Assembly: GCA_025936205.1 (NCBI GenBank) | Contig: JAICTU010000071.1 | Span: forward strand, 1-24,522 | Length of the DNA stretch: 24,522 nucleotides | Reading direction: 5' to 3' | Source of the DNA: Polyangiaceae bacterium | Lineage (GTDB): Bacteria; Myxococcota; Polyangia; Polyangiales; Polyangiaceae | Shown here: positions 7,597-15,907 of the stretch, one piece after another | Numbering within the stretch: position 1 is the stretch's first letter | Layout of the letters: the number at the start of each line of letters is the position of its first letter | The notes under the pieces: model-generated | Databases searched by the model: none | What the model saw: only the letters and a program-made list of their open reading frames with translations | Told to the model about the DNA's origin: nothing | Program-made: the position numbers and the translations under genes

Positions 7597-7766
7597 GCAG
7601 CACTGTGTTCTTCACGCTCGACCATCCACTGACGGCCGCCGTCCCGGTATTTTGCGCAGGCGTATGCATGGCGCTCGCGCTCGAGCGCTCTCGCTCCCTG
7701 TATGCGGCCCTGCTCGTCCACGTGCTGTACAACGGCGTCGCCGCCGGGAGCCTGTTCCAGGGCTAG
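7527..7766 (+). pseudogene. CPBP-family protease, C-terminal fragment, active-site Glu pair lost
   Basis: In the frame ending at TAG 7764-7766 the sequence reads LLYRGMLYRSLRSSYGSAV, TVFFTLDHPLTAAVPVFCAG and LLVHVLYNGVAAG. These are the RG, the F...H and the HxxxN blocks of CPBP proteases. The EE dyad expected immediately before LLYRG is missing: the codons there read PAL. The fragment has no start of its own and is out of frame with the permease. It is a decayed partner or fused domain of the ABC exporter. Confidence 0.65.
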
Positions 7767-7929
7767 GCTGGAAGGCAGTGGCAGAGAGCAATCTCGAGCT
7801 GGCGAGGAAAGAACGCTCGCGTTCAGCACTGCCCTGATAGCGCCGCCTGCCACACGCAACGTTACGGGCCTGGAACACCCGCCGCGCATTTTTGAAAATG
7901 CGTTGCATGGACACGCCCAGTCGGTCGAA

Positions 7930-8445
7930 ATGCATCTCGAGATGACTTCCAGCAAGCGGCATTTGCAGTGGCTTCCCTGGGTGGAACGCATCGAACAGAT
8001 GATCGTCGCGGTGCTCGCCCTGCTCTTGATCTTGATGGTGCTCGCCATCTTGGGTCTGACGGTCTTTCTGTTTTTGAACAACCTCGTGCGAACGCTCGCC
8101 AGCGTGGAGACGGTGAAGGACATTCAACAAGCAGCGTTGAGGGGCTTCTCCGGAGTCTTGTTGACTCTGCTCGGTCTCGAGCTGCTCGACACCGTGAAGG
8201 TCTATTTCCGCGACCATCAGGTGCGCGTCGAGGTGATCCTTCTGGTCAGTCTGATCGCGATGGGGCGGCACGTGCTGGAGATCGATCTGCACCATACCGA
8301 ACCCATCCTCCTGATCGGCATTGCGGGCCTGATCCTGGTGCTGGCGACGAGCTACTACCTGGTCAAGAGGGCCCAGGTGCGCAGCGCCCCGCCGTATGTA
8401 CCGGAGGAAGCCGAGCGTTCAGCGGGCAGTCCTGGTGGCGTGTGA
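7930..8445 (+). CDS. PsiE-like (phosphate-starvation-inducible E family) membrane protein
   Basis: 171-residue inner-membrane protein with four hydrophobic segments, including MIVAVLALLLILMVLAILGL, FSGVLLTLLGLELLDTVKVY, VILLVSLIAMGRHVLEID and ILLIGIAGLILVLATSYY. The order and the LLTLLGLELLDTVKVYF and AMGRHVLEIDL stretches fit the PsiE family, whose biochemical role is unknown. ATG 7930 was chosen; ATG 7942 is an equally possible start. The last 30 residues (Pro/Glu-rich, ending SPGGV) are duplicated in degraded form at 9811-9911. The upstream 163 bases hold no gene. Confidence 0.8.
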   Translation: MHLEMTSSKRHLQWLPWVERIEQMIVAVLALLLILMVLAILGLTVFLFLNNLVRTLASVETVKDIQQAALRGFSGVLLTLLGLELLDTVKVYFRDHQVRVEVILLVSLIAMGRHVLEIDLHHTEPILLIGIAGLILVLATSYYLVKRAQVRSAPPYVPEEAERSAGSPGGV

Positions 8446-8565
8446 GGCCGGCCAGCTCAAGCTGCGTACCGCGCTGCCTGCGCACCACATCGCGAGCAAC
8501 TCGTTCAACCTGGCTGCCGATATAGGTGTCACCAGCGGCACTGTCGCACAGAAGGAAACACCAAC

Positions 8566-8988
8566 ATGTTCGAATTGAATGATTTCAGGCAGCTCTCGAT
8601 GGATGAACTCGACCTCGTCCTGGGCAGCGGCGCCAACAACGTATCAGCATCCGGCGCAGGGGACGATCAGCCGTCCAATTCGAACGCGAACGCGTTGGAC
8701 CTCCGCTCGCACAACGGGGGTGCCGAGGGCGCCGGAGGCCAAGGGGGAGACCAGCACCACGGCTCGGGCTTCGATGATGGCGCCGGGGGCGCCGGTGGTG
8801 GGCAGTCGCAACCTGCTATGGAGCCTTACCCGTCGCCGCCGGCGCCGACCAGCGCCGGGGAGTCGCTGTTTCAGAACTGGGTGGGCCGTACCATCTCGGC
8901 GGGAGAGTCGTTCATACGCGACGGCTCCCAGCTGCTCAGCATCCCCATCATTACCGACGTGGTCTTCCCGCCGAAGCCCCAGGCGTGA
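8566..8988 (+). CDS. Gly/Asn-rich protein with a double-glycine-like leader; candidate exported peptide precursor
   Basis: 140 residues, preceded by a good ribosome site (AGAAGGA, about 8549-8555). The first 22 residues, MFELNDFRQLSMDELDLVLG plus SG, resemble the bacteriocin-type leader consensus LSxxELxxVxGG (L10-S11...E14-L15...V18...G20-S21-G22). A low-complexity Gly/Asn/Ala/Ser stretch follows (23-105) and then an ordered-looking tail (LFQNWVGRTISAGESFIRDG and LLSIPIITDVVF). There is no Sec signal and no transmembrane helix. No C39-peptidase exporter or modification enzyme is visible nearby, only the damaged ABC/CPBP genes upstream. It could equally be a secreted structural or low-complexity protein; the leader reading is inference from pattern. 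Confidence 0.7.
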   Translation: MFELNDFRQLSMDELDLVLGSGANNVSASGAGDDQPSNSNANALDLRSHNGGAEGAGGQGGDQHHGSGFDDGAGGAGGGQSQPAMEPYPSPPAPTSAGESLFQNWVGRTISAGESFIRDGSQLLSIPIITDVVFPPKPQA

Positions 8989-9007
8989 GCCTGCGATGAG
9001 AAGGTGC

Positions 9008-9065
9008 GAGGGGGGAGCGGAGCGCGCTCCCTCTGCAGCTCGGCCGCGAGAGCTGGCCGAGCTGC
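9008..9065. terminator. Two adjacent hairpins after the Gly-rich gene
   Basis: GGAGCG (9014-9019) pairs with CGCTCC (9025-9030). It is followed by an 11-bp perfect stem, GCAGCTCGGCC (9035-9045) with GGCCGAGCTGC (9055-9065) and a nine-base loop. No T-tract follows, so this is a possible Rho-type or processing end and not a classic intrinsic terminator. Confidence 0.45.
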
Positions 9066-9286
9066 CTTGCACTTCGCATGCATTGCGCTCGTGCCAGCCG
9101 CCAGCGGGGCGCATGGTTCGCCCTGCGTGTGCAACAATCAGAAAGGCCATGTCGGCACCAGCGCTTCGGCTCGAGCGCAATCTCAACATTCAGCTGGCAC
9201 GTCATCGACATCGAGGAAGCCGTAGCACGAGGCGACGTGAGTCACTCGCACACGCCAGGATTAGCGTTGGCCCGACGGAGACGGAA

Positions 9287-9790
9287 ATGATAGTAAACCG
9301 CGTGACCATGCCAGTGGAAGAGGCATCCACGCCTTCGGCGGCCGATGCGCCGAAAACGAAAGTGGATCGCGCAGCTCGCGTCATTCGGATCTTGGTCGAT
9401 ACGCTCTGCATCGCGCTGTTCTTGTATTGCCAGTTCTCCGGGCTCGACGCGGTGTATGGCCTCGTCATGTTTTGGATGGTGTCGATCGTCGCATTCCCCT
9501 ATGCACGGATGGTCGAGCGCGCGCGCGGGAGCCGGGAGATCGAACGGGGGGCTCTGCTGTTTGGCCTGGTGGGCGTGCTGATCATAGTGTTTGGCCTGCT
9601 CCGCGATATCGGCCCCATCCAGCGCCTGTTCCACGGAACCCCGACGAACAACAGCATGTGGATGGGCGCCGTATTCGTGCTGAGCGGCTTGACGAACGTC
9701 ATCTCCGTCCGCCGGCCCCACTCCATCTCGCGCCTGCTGCTGGGAGCCGCTACGCTCGTTGCGGGTGCCATCTGGCTCTGGTTCCGCTGA
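9287..9790 (+). CDS. Hypothetical four-helix membrane protein
   Basis: 167 residues starting at ATG 9287 behind GGAGACGGAA. A hydrophilic N-terminus (1-30) is followed by four hydrophobic segments: ILVDTLCIALFLYCQFSG, YGLVMFWMVSIVAFPYA, ALLFGLVGVLIIVFGLL, and a C-terminal pair around MWMGAVFVLSGLTNVISV and LLLGAATLVAGAIWLWFR. I do not recognise the family. It sits between the Gly-rich leader protein and the duplicated psiE tail, in the same direction. A longer open frame extends upstream to 8579 but overlaps the preceding gene in another frame and lacks a credible start. Confidence 0.75.
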   Translation: MIVNRVTMPVEEASTPSAADAPKTKVDRAARVIRILVDTLCIALFLYCQFSGLDAVYGLVMFWMVSIVAFPYARMVERARGSREIERGALLFGLVGVLIIVFGLLRDIGPIQRLFHGTPTNNSMWMGAVFVLSGLTNVISVRRPHSISRLLLGAATLVAGAIWLWFR

Positions 9791-9810
9791 GCGTCTCGAT
9801 CGCAAGACCA

Positions 9811-9911
9811 GCACGGGTTACTACCCGGTCGAGAGCGCCCAGGTGCGTAGCAACCCGCCGAATGTGCCTGAGGAAGCCGAGCGTCCAGTGGGTAGTCCTG
9901 GGGTCGTGTGA
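9811..9911 (+). pseudogene. Duplicated 3' tail of the psiE-like gene
   Basis: Reads YYPVESAQVRSNPPNVPEE then AERPVGSPGVV and TGA 9909-9911. This parallels the end of the psiE-like gene (8352-8445: YYLVKRAQVRSAPPYVPEE then AERSAGSPGGV and TGA) with high nucleotide identity that continues through the stop codon. No start or membrane part precedes it, so it is a leftover of a second copy. Confidence 0.8.
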
Positions 9912-10006
9912 GGCGCGTTGGTGCCGAGCCCCGCATTCGATCCGCGTAGCGCGGATACGGGCGAGTCGAGGGGCGGCGTTGGTGCGTAGTTTGCAAGGCA
10001 GCGCGC

Positions 10007-10354
10007 ATGAAGACCAAACAATTCATGGGTCCTGTGATGCGCACTTTGGCCACGGTGCCGCAAAACCGCATGCTCACGCAGCTCGGTTTGCCCGCCGTCC
10101 TGGGCTGGCTGGGCGTACGCAGGAGGCGCTCGAGCTGGCTCTCGCCCACCTCGGCGCTGATCGGAGCCGGCGTCCTGATCGGGGGCGCTGCAACCTACTT
10201 CTTTACTACTTCGCGCGGGCGTGACCTGCGTACCACCGTCGGCAAGCGCCTGGGCGAGGGTGCTGGCAAGCTGCTGGGCGGGCAAGCCGGCGCTCACCCG
10301 GTCGCCACGGCCAAAGCCGTGCAGAAGGCCAACGAAGTCTTCTCTTCGCATTGA
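10007..10354 (+). CDS. Small YtxH-like membrane protein
   Basis: 115 residues. A basic N-terminal part (1-45) is followed by one transmembrane helix, SALIGAGVLIGGAATYFFTT (about 49-68). A cytosolic tail follows, RGRDLRTTVGKRLGEGAGKL, with amphipathic character. The general plan of a single helix followed by SxxGR and a charged tail resembles YtxH-type stress proteins, but length and conservation are too low for a firm family call. The ATG 10007 has a weak GGCAG ribosome site. Last plus-strand gene before the convergent efflux operon. Confidence 0.6.
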   Translation: MKTKQFMGPVMRTLATVPQNRMLTQLGLPAVLGWLGVRRRRSSWLSPTSALIGAGVLIGGAATYFFTTSRGRDLRTTVGKRLGEGAGKLLGGQAGAHPVATAKAVQKANEVFSSH

Positions 10355-10367
10355 GAATGGGGTGGAG

Positions 10368-10406
10368 AGCGGGCTCTGTGCCGCCCCGAGCGGCACCAAG
10401 CCCGCT
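10368..10406. terminator. Long hairpin between convergent genes
   Basis: AGCGGGCT (10368-10375) pairs with AGCCCGCT (10399-10406), and GTGCCGC (10378-10384) pairs with GCGGCAC (10390-10396). This gives a 15-bp stem with a 2x2 internal loop and a five-base loop. It lies 14 bases after the YtxH-like stop and 135 bases beyond the 3' end of the permease. It lacks a T-tract. A bidirectional transcription end is likely but not certain. Confidence 0.55.
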
Positions 10407-10540
10407 ATCCGTCTCCGGAGAGGCGCCCACGACTATGAGTCGGCGCGCCTTGCGATCACTGCGCAATCGCCACAGGGCTGCCTGTTCGCCCCGGGTCACC
10501 GGTCAGATTGTCAGTGCACACCCGTTCCCCGCCCGGGGTC

Positions 10541-11647
10541 CTAAACGCTGATCTTGCTCACCTTCCGCACGCTCATCCAGACCATCAGCACCGCGAACGA
10601 GACCAGCGCTCCGACGTGGGGCAACATCTCGATCACGCCCGCGTCGCGCAGCACGATGCCGCGCATGATCGCGACCATGTGAGTCGTCGGCAGCATCTGG
10701 CCGATGCCCTGCAAGATCAGTGGCATGCCATTGAGCGGGAACAGGTATCCGGAGAGGAAGATCGAGGGCAAGAACAGCATCTGGACCTTCTGCTGCGCCT
10801 CTTGCTGGGTGTTGGCAGAGGTGGAGATGTACAGGCCCAGCGCGAGCAGCGCGCAGATGTACAGGGTCATGATCGAGAAGAGGAAGATCAGGCTGCCGCG
10901 GATCGGCACGCTGAAGGCGAAGCGCATGAGCGTGAGGATCAACGCCGTTTCGCCGAGGCCGACGAACAGGTAAGGCGCGACCTTGCCCAGCATCAGGCCC
11001 ACGGGGTTCACCGGGGTGACGAGCAGCTGCTCCATCGTGCCCTTTTCCCGTTCGCGGACGAGGGAGCCCGCGGCGAGCATGACGGCGATCATCTGCAGGA
11101 GTACCGCCACGAGTCCGGGGATGATGAAGTTTGCGGTGCGGCCTTCCGGGTTGAAGAGGATGATCGGCTGCGCCGAGATGGGCATGCCGGAGCGGGAGTC
11201 GCTGGCGACCAGCTCCAGGTTCCGCGTCGCGACCACGCCGTTGATGGCCGCGAGGGCACCGGAGCTCACGATGGAGTCCGAGCCGTCGATCAGCACGAGG
11301 ATCTTGGCGGTGACGCCGCGCGCGCGCTTGTCGTGATAATCCGGCGGGATGACGATGCCGACGCCGGCACGTCCGGCGACGATCTCGGTGCGCGCCACCT
11401 GAGAGCTGCCGGTCACGGCACGGATGGCGAAGGTCTTGGTCGCGCGGAGCTGGTCCATGAGCTCGCGCGACTGGACGGAGCGATCCTGGTCGACGACCAC
11501 GGTGGGTACGTCATGCACCCTCTGGTCGATGAAGCCGTACATGGTGAGCTGCATGAGCGGCATCATCACGGCCAGGAACAGGATCGCGCGGTTGCGCCGG
11601 ATGTGGATCAGCTCCTTGCGAAAGATCGCGCGGAACGAGCTCATCAT
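10541..11647 (-). CDS. ABC-2 type transporter permease (YbhR/YhhJ-like)
   Basis: 368 residues with an N-terminal helix ([20 protein letters not shown]), a large extracytoplasmic domain (about 45-175) and five C-terminal helices. These include [20 protein letters not shown], the [16 protein letters not shown] motif typical of ABC-2 permeases, [20 protein letters not shown] and [20 protein letters not shown]. Its ATG overlaps the ATPase stop (ATGA, 11644-11647), so it is the last gene of the efflux operon. It would form a homodimer, as only one permease gene is present, whereas the E. coli ybh system has two. Likely exports drugs or toxic compounds together with the adaptor and channel upstream. 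Confidence 0.93.
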   Translation of the reverse strand: MMSSFRAIFRKELIHIRRNRAILFLAVMMPLMQLTMYGFIDQRVHDVPTVVVDQDRSVQSRELMDQLRATKTFAIRAVTGSSQVARTEIVAGRAGVGIVIPPDYHDKRARGVTAKILVLIDGSDSIVSSGALAAINGVVATRNLELVASDSRSGMPISAQPIILFNPEGRTANFIIPGLVAVLLQMIAVMLAAGSLVREREKGTMEQLLVTPVNPVGLMLGKVAPYLFVGLGETALILTLMRFAFSVPIRGSLIFLFSIMTLYICALLALGLYISTSANTQQEAQQKVQMLFLPSIFLSGYLFPLNGMPLILQGIGQMLPTTHMVAIMRGIVLRDAGVIEMLPHVGALVSFAVLMVWMSVRKVSKISV

Positions 11648-12612
11648 TGGGCCGCCTCCGCCTGGCGCGCGGCTGCGGCTTCCTCGGTGAGCGAGACGAA
11701 GACGTCTTCGAGCGAGGTGGCGATCTCGCGCATTTGCGCGCCACCGAAGCCCGCGCGCGCCATGCGCTCAGCGAGTTCGGCATCCGACACGGAGCGGTCG
11801 AGCACCGCGTGCACGGCCTGGCCGAAGATCGTCGCGCCCAGGCAGTACGGCTCGCGCTGGAGCCACGCGAGCGCCCGCGCCGTCTGCCGCGTGGCGATCT
11901 CGAGCCGCCGCGAGTGGGGCCGGTTCACGACCGGGAGCGCCTTGAGGTCGTCGGGGGTACCGCTCACCAGCATCTTCGAGAGATAGATGTAGCCGACCTC
12001 TCCGCAGCGCTCGGCTTCGTCCATGTAGTGCGTCGTGACGAGCAGAGTGATGCCCTCGGCGGCGAGCTGGAACAGCAGGTCCCAGAGCTCGCGGCGCGCG
12101 ACGGGATCGATGCCCGCCGTCGGTTCATCGAGGAATACGACGCGGGGCTCGTGCATCAACGCGGCGCCGAGCGCCAGGCGCTGCTTCCAGCCGCCGGAGA
12201 GCGCGCCCGCCACGCGATCCACGTACGGACCGATGTGCGTCAGCGCGATCGCCGCGTCCACGCGCTGGCGCAGGCGGCCGCCCCGGAGGCCGTAGATCTC
12301 GGCGTAGAACTCCAGGTTCTCGCGGACGGTCAGGTCCTCGTAGAGCGAGAATTTCTGGCTCATGTAGCCGATCTGGCGCCGGATCTCCTCGCCCTGCTCC
12401 ACGACGTCCATGCCGAGCACGCTGGCCTTGCCCTCGGACGGCGCGAGCAGGCCGCACAGGATGCGGATCAGCGTGGATTTGCCGGAGCCGTTGGGGCCGA
12501 GCAGGCCGTAGACCATGCCGCGCCGCACCTGGAGCTCCACGTCCTGCAGCGCGACGAAGTCGCCGAAGCGGCGCGTCACATGATCGACCTGAATGACGAC
12601 GTCGTCGCTCAT
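11644..12612 (-). CDS. ABC efflux ATPase (YbhF-like)
   Basis: 322-residue NBD. Walker A GPNGSGKS is at 39-46, the signature LSGGWKQR lies in the expected place, Walker [14 protein letters not shown] follows, and the switch histidine is in [11 protein letters not shown]. The C-terminal extension (about 225-322) resembles the regulatory tail of drug-exporter ATPases ([18 protein letters not shown]). ATGA overlaps occur at both ends (12609-12612 with the adaptor, 11644-11647 with the permease), indicating strict coupling. A single NBD is encoded, unlike the fused double NBD of YbhF. Confidence 0.93.
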   Translation of the reverse strand: MSDDVVIQVDHVTRRFGDFVALQDVELQVRRGMVYGLLGPNGSGKSTLIRILCGLLAPSEGKASVLGMDVVEQGEEIRRQIGYMSQKFSLYEDLTVRENLEFYAEIYGLRGGRLRQRVDAAIALTHIGPYVDRVAGALSGGWKQRLALGAALMHEPRVVFLDEPTAGIDPVARRELWDLLFQLAAEGITLLVTTHYMDEAERCGEVGYIYLSKMLVSGTPDDLKALPVVNRPHSRRLEIATRQTARALAWLQREPYCLGATIFGQAVHAVLDRSVSDAELAERMARAGFGGAQMREIATSLEDVFVSLTEEAAAARQAEAAQ

Positions 12613-13763
12613 TTCGGCACCTGGATGAAGGCGGCCATGCCCGCGCGCAGCTGCTCCAGGCCCGTCTTCAAGCCGATGCGCGTCGCGAAGACCTGGTCGG
12701 CACGCTCGTCCGCGGTCTGCAGGTTGCGCGGGGAGTACTCGCCGACCTGGTTGATGTGCTCCGTGATGCCCTGGAAGGTGGTGTCCGGGAACGAGTCCAC
12801 GCCGATGTTCACGCTCTGACCGACCGCGAGGTGTCCGAGCAGTGTCTCGGGCACATAGATGCGCACGTAGAGCTGGCCCTCTTCGAGCAGCACCGCCGCG
12901 GTCGCGTTCGGCGCGAGGATGTCACCCGTCCGGAGATCGAGCGCCTCCACCCGCGAGTCGACGGGCGCATGAATGCTGAGCTCGTCGATCGAGGTCTGGA
13001 TCTGCGCGACCCTGGCCAGCGCGCGATCGACCTGCGCGCGGGCGGCCTTGAGGTCTTCCACGTGCGTGCCGGAGGAGACGAGCTTCTCGGACGCGGCTTG
13101 CTCCATCTCCCGGGCCTGGGCCTGCAGCACCTCCTCGCGGCGCGAGCCGTTCTTCAGCTCCTCGAGCTGCTGTTTCGTCGCGTCGCGCTGCGCGGTGGCG
13201 GCGCGCAGCGACAGGTCGATGTTATCGAGCTCGGCGGGAACCGCGGCCCCGGACTGATCGAGCTTGTGCATGCGATCGGAGTCGAGCTTCGCCTTTTGCA
13301 CGGCGATTTCTTGCGCCGCGAGGCGCGCTTCCGCGGCCGCGATTTGCTCGGGGCGGCTGCCGGCCAGCGCCTGGGCGAGCGCCGCCTTTGCGGAGAGCGC
13401 GCGGGCGTGCGCGGCGGCGAGCTCCTCAGGACGCGCGCCCTTCTCCAGCTTCTCGAGGTTTGCCTGCCGTTCGGCTACCTCAGCCTCGGCCTGCCCGAGC
13501 TGGGCGGGGAGATCGCCCGGCTCCAGCGTGACGATGACCTGGTTCGCCTTCACGGCGTCCCCCTCGCGGGCGAGCACCTGCTGGACCCGGCCGCCGACGC
13601 GCGACCCGACGGAGACGGTGCGCGCCTCGACGGTGCCGCTCCACTCGTAGGGGCGGCGCGCCTGGTACAGGCGATAGCCGCCATAGAGCGCGGCGATCAG
13701 GGCTACGCCGGCGATCAGGCGCGCCCGGGAGCTGGAATTGGGTTTCTGTGTCTTGGTGCTCAT
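12609..13763 (-). CDS. HlyD-family membrane fusion protein (efflux adaptor)
   Basis: 384 residues from ATG 13763. An N-terminal membrane anchor ([20 protein letters not shown], about 13-32) is followed by a lipoyl half ([20 protein letters not shown] and [20 protein letters not shown]). A long alpha-hairpin coiled coil follows (about 85-255, rich in Ala/Glu/Arg), then the second lipoyl half ([20 protein letters not shown]) and beta-barrel parts ([16 protein letters not shown]). It bridges the inner-membrane ABC pair to the TolC-like channel encoded just before. The start codon overlaps the tolC-like stop by ATGA (13760-13763). The frame is open far upstream (to 14243), but that part is a shadow of the channel gene. 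Confidence 0.92.
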   Translation of the reverse strand: MSTKTQKPNSSSRARLIAGVALIAALYGGYRLYQARRPYEWSGTVEARTVSVGSRVGGRVQQVLAREGDAVKANQVIVTLEPGDLPAQLGQAEAEVAERQANLEKLEKGARPEELAAAHARALSAKAALAQALAGSRPEQIAAAEARLAAQEIAVQKAKLDSDRMHKLDQSGAAVPAELDNIDLSLRAATAQRDATKQQLEELKNGSRREEVLQAQAREMEQAASEKLVSSGTHVEDLKAARAQVDRALARVAQIQTSIDELSIHAPVDSRVEALDLRTGDILAPNATAAVLLEEGQLYVRIYVPETLLGHLAVGQSVNIGVDSFPDTTFQGITEHINQVGEYSPRNLQTADERADQVFATRIGLKTGLEQLRAGMAAFIQVPK

Positions 13764-15184
13764 GGCTGGCTCTCCCGCGGCGGAAATAGCCCCGCGGACT
13801 TCTTCAGTTGCAGCTCGGCGAGGCTGAGATCGAAGCGCGCCTGGACAACGCCGACCTCGGCGGAGACGAGCGAATCCTGGGCTTGCAGGACATCGAGCTG
13901 CAGTGCCGTGCCCGCCTCGTATTGAGCGCGCACCAGCGTGAGCGCGTCGTTCGAGAGGTCCCGAGCGCGGGTAGCGGCTTCCACCGCCTTGCGCTTGGTC
14001 TCCAGGGTGCCCTTGGCGTTCACGACCTCGTCCGCGACCGTGTCCGTGAGCAGCTCGAGCCGCGCCGCGCTCTCGCGCCCCTGCGCGGCCGCGAGCTGGC
14101 GCTGCGCATCGCGCACACCGCCGTCGTAGAGCGTCCAGTCGAGGCTGGCCCCCACGGCCCAGAAGTACCTGTCCCCGGCGAAGCCGGCGTAGTTCGACTG
14201 GCGCCCGGTGGCGAACGCGGACAGCGCCGGTGCCCAGCGCCACGCCTGCGAACGCTCGCTCGCCTCCGAAGCGAGGACCGCGTCGCGGTACAGCGCGAAC
14301 TCCGGGCGCAGCCGCCGCGCGCCCGCCACGAGTTCCTGCACGGAGGCGGTCTCGACCAGTGCCACATCCTTCGGCTGGACGCGGAGCGGCTCGTGCGTGC
14401 CGAGCAGGGTGCCGAGGGAGCGATAGACGGCGTCGCGCGTGTTGACCGCGTCGGCTTCGTCTTGCCCGGCGCGGACCAGCGCCACCTCGGCGCGGGTCAG
14501 CTCCACGCGGTTGACGAACCCGGCGTCGACCCGCGCCTTCGCCGTCTGGAACGTGTCCGTCGCGACCGCGATGGCGTGGTGGCGTGCCTGCACCAGCTCA
14601 TCCGCGCCGGCCGCGGCGTAGTACGCCTGCGCGACCGAGAGCAGCACCGTCGCGTCGGTGACGTCAAAGCTGGCTGCGTTGGATTGCTGATTGAGCCGCG
14701 CCGCGCGGATCGCGTCGTAGGCGTAAGGGATCACCAGCGGCACGACGGCGGTCGCCGTGAAGTCGAGCTGATCGCCTTTCTGGATCACCGCGGGCCGCAG
14801 CCGCGACGTCTGAGCGTCGAGTGCCTGCTGGAATTGCTGCAGCGCCGCCGCCTCCGCAGGATTGTTCGACGCCGCGGCGATCGTGCCGGCGAGCCCGGTG
14901 ACGCCCTGATTGAGCTGCCCGAGGTTCAGGCTCACATCCTTGTAGTTGTGCGTGTACTTGCCCTGCGCCGTGACCTGCGGCAGGAGCGCGGCCCAGGCGA
15001 GGTCGACGCTCGTGGCGGTGCCCTCGAGGTGGGCCCGCGCGACACGGAGATCCCGGTTGTTCGAGCGTGCCAGGGTGAGGGCTTCCTCCAGCGAAAGGCT
15101 CCGTTCCGCCAGCACCGGGGAACCCCAGGAGAGGAGCACGGCGAGCAGGCTCAGCGGGAGCAGAGCGTTGCGCTTTCGCCTCAA
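13760..15184 (-). CDS. TolC-family outer-membrane efflux channel
   Basis: Outer-membrane factor with the usual duplicated architecture: SLSLEEALTLARSNNRDLRV at the mature N-terminus, helical repeats, and AQDSLVSAEVGVVQARFDLS near the end. I prefer TTG 15184 (474 residues), because it gives a clean signal peptide (RRKRNALLPLSLLAVLLSWG, cleavage after VLA) and lies three bases past a TetR-type operator, as the tetR start does. The alternative ATG 15277 (505 residues) overlaps the tetR stop by ATGA, but its leader would be encoded across an intrinsic terminator (15215-15237) and the operator. First gene of the pump operon; partner of the adaptor and ABC subunits. Confidence 0.88.
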   Translation of the reverse strand: MRRKRNALLPLSLLAVLLSWGSPVLAERSLSLEEALTLARSNNRDLRVARAHLEGTATSVDLAWAALLPQVTAQGKYTHNYKDVSLNLGQLNQGVTGLAGTIAAASNNPAEAAALQQFQQALDAQTSRLRPAVIQKGDQLDFTATAVVPLVIPYAYDAIRAARLNQQSNAASFDVTDATVLLSVAQAYYAAAGADELVQARHHAIAVATDTFQTAKARVDAGFVNRVELTRAEVALVRAGQDEADAVNTRDAVYRSLGTLLGTHEPLRVQPKDVALVETASVQELVAGARRLRPEFALYRDAVLASEASERSQAWRWAPALSAFATGRQSNYAGFAGDRYFWAVGASLDWTLYDGGVRDAQRQLAAAQGRESAARLELLTDTVADEVVNAKGTLETKRKAVEAATRARDLSNDALTLVRAQYEAGTALQLDVLQAQDSLVSAEVGVVQARFDLSLAELQLKKSAGLFPPRESQP

Positions 15185-15186
15185 CG

Positions 15187-15208
15187 TTTCGGAGTTTATG
15201 CTCCGAAA
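15187..15208. promoter_or_regulatory. Second TetR-type operator, at the tolC-like start
   Basis: TTTCGGAG (15187-15194) and CTCCGAAA (15201-15208) form an 8-bp inverted repeat around TTTATG. The 16-base core CGGAGTTTATGCTCCG matches the operator at tetR with one purine change. On the minus strand the centre reads CATAAA, a weak -10 box, immediately before the TTG start. The spacing is the same as at tetR. Confidence 0.75.
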
Positions 15209-15214
15209 TGAAGC

Positions 15215-15237
15215 AAAAAAAAGGGCGCCCAGCGCCC
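15215..15237 (-). terminator. Intrinsic terminator downstream of tetR
   Basis: On the minus strand, stem GGGCGC (15237-15232), loop TGG and GCGCCC (15228-15223) are followed by eight T (15222-15215). It lies 37 bases after the tetR stop and just before the tolC-like operator, so tetR is probably transcribed as its own unit. Confidence 0.8.
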
Positions 15238-15273
15238 AGCGGAAGCGTTGCGGGAGAGTTTGGATCAAGAACG

Positions 15274-15885
15274 TCATCGGGCCTTGGGGGGCTTCGCCGC
15301 GGGCGCGGAGTTACAGAACAAATCGACCAGTCCCTCGATGTACTCGTCCGCGGATACGTCCTGGAGCGGCGACGCGAAGTTTTCGAGGAAGATCCGGTTT
15401 TGCAGAGCGCCGAGCCAGATGCGGGCCGCGACGCGCGGATTCTGCCCCCGCACCCGCCCGGCGCGCATGTGCAGCTCGAAGAATTCAGCGAGGATCTCCA
15501 GCGTCTTGGTGAGCCTGCGCGGGGGCTTGCCTTGATGGAAGAAGCCCGGATTGGACAGCCTCATGCGCAGCAGTGGGTACATCTTGCGGCCGAGCTCGAG
15601 CATTTTCTGCCCCAGGCTCGTGAGCGCACCGCGCACGTCCGAACCGGTGCGCTGCGAGCTGGGCCACAGTTCGTCGATGATGCGCTCCCAGTCCGGCTCG
15701 GGCGTGGTGTCCATCGCGGCGACGAACAGCGCGGCTTTCGTGGGGAAGCGCCGGAACACGGTCGCGACGCCCACGCCGCAGCGCTCGGCCACCTCTTCCA
15801 CCGTCGCGGTGATGCCCTTGTCGAGAAACACCGCGCGCGCCGCCGCCAAGACTTCCTCGTCCGTGATGCTCGGGGGGCGGGCCAT
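15274..15885 (-). CDS. TetR-family transcriptional repressor of the efflux operon
   Basis: 203 residues. The N-terminal helix-turn-helix (TVEEVAERCGVGVATVFRRF then PTKAALF, about 28-53) is typical of TetR/AcrR proteins, and the rest is the helical ligand-binding and dimer domain. ATG 15885-15883 lies inside the right half of its own palindromic operator. A TTGACC-N17-TATAAA promoter places the predicted start of transcription at or next to the A of ATG, so the mRNA may be leaderless. The layout (repressor next to adaptor, ABC and channel genes) parallels the CecR-ybh type of drug efflux. The ligand is unknown but is probably a pump substrate. Confidence 0.92.
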   Translation of the reverse strand: MARPPSITDEEVLAAARAVFLDKGITATVEEVAERCGVGVATVFRRFPTKAALFVAAMDTTPEPDWERIIDELWPSSQRTGSDVRGALTSLGQKMLELGRKMYPLLRMRLSNPGFFHQGKPPRRLTKTLEILAEFFELHMRAGRVRGQNPRVAARIWLGALQNRIFLENFASPLQDVSADEYIEGLVDLFCNSAPAAKPPKAR

Positions 15886-15907
15886 TACGGAGTTTATACT
15901 CCGTAAT
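15884..15907. promoter_or_regulatory. TetR operator overlapping tetR -10 box and start codon
   Basis: Perfect 10-bp inverted repeat ATTACGGAGT/ACTCCGTAAT around TTAT. It covers the minus-strand -10 TATAAA (15898-15893) and the first bases of the tetR ATG (15885-15883), so bound repressor would block both polymerase and translation start. Confidence 0.85.

Noticed and set aside
10508..14129. Long plus-strand frames opposite the efflux operon
   Set aside because: His/Arg/Asp-rich shadows of well-supported minus-strand ABC, HlyD and TolC genes.
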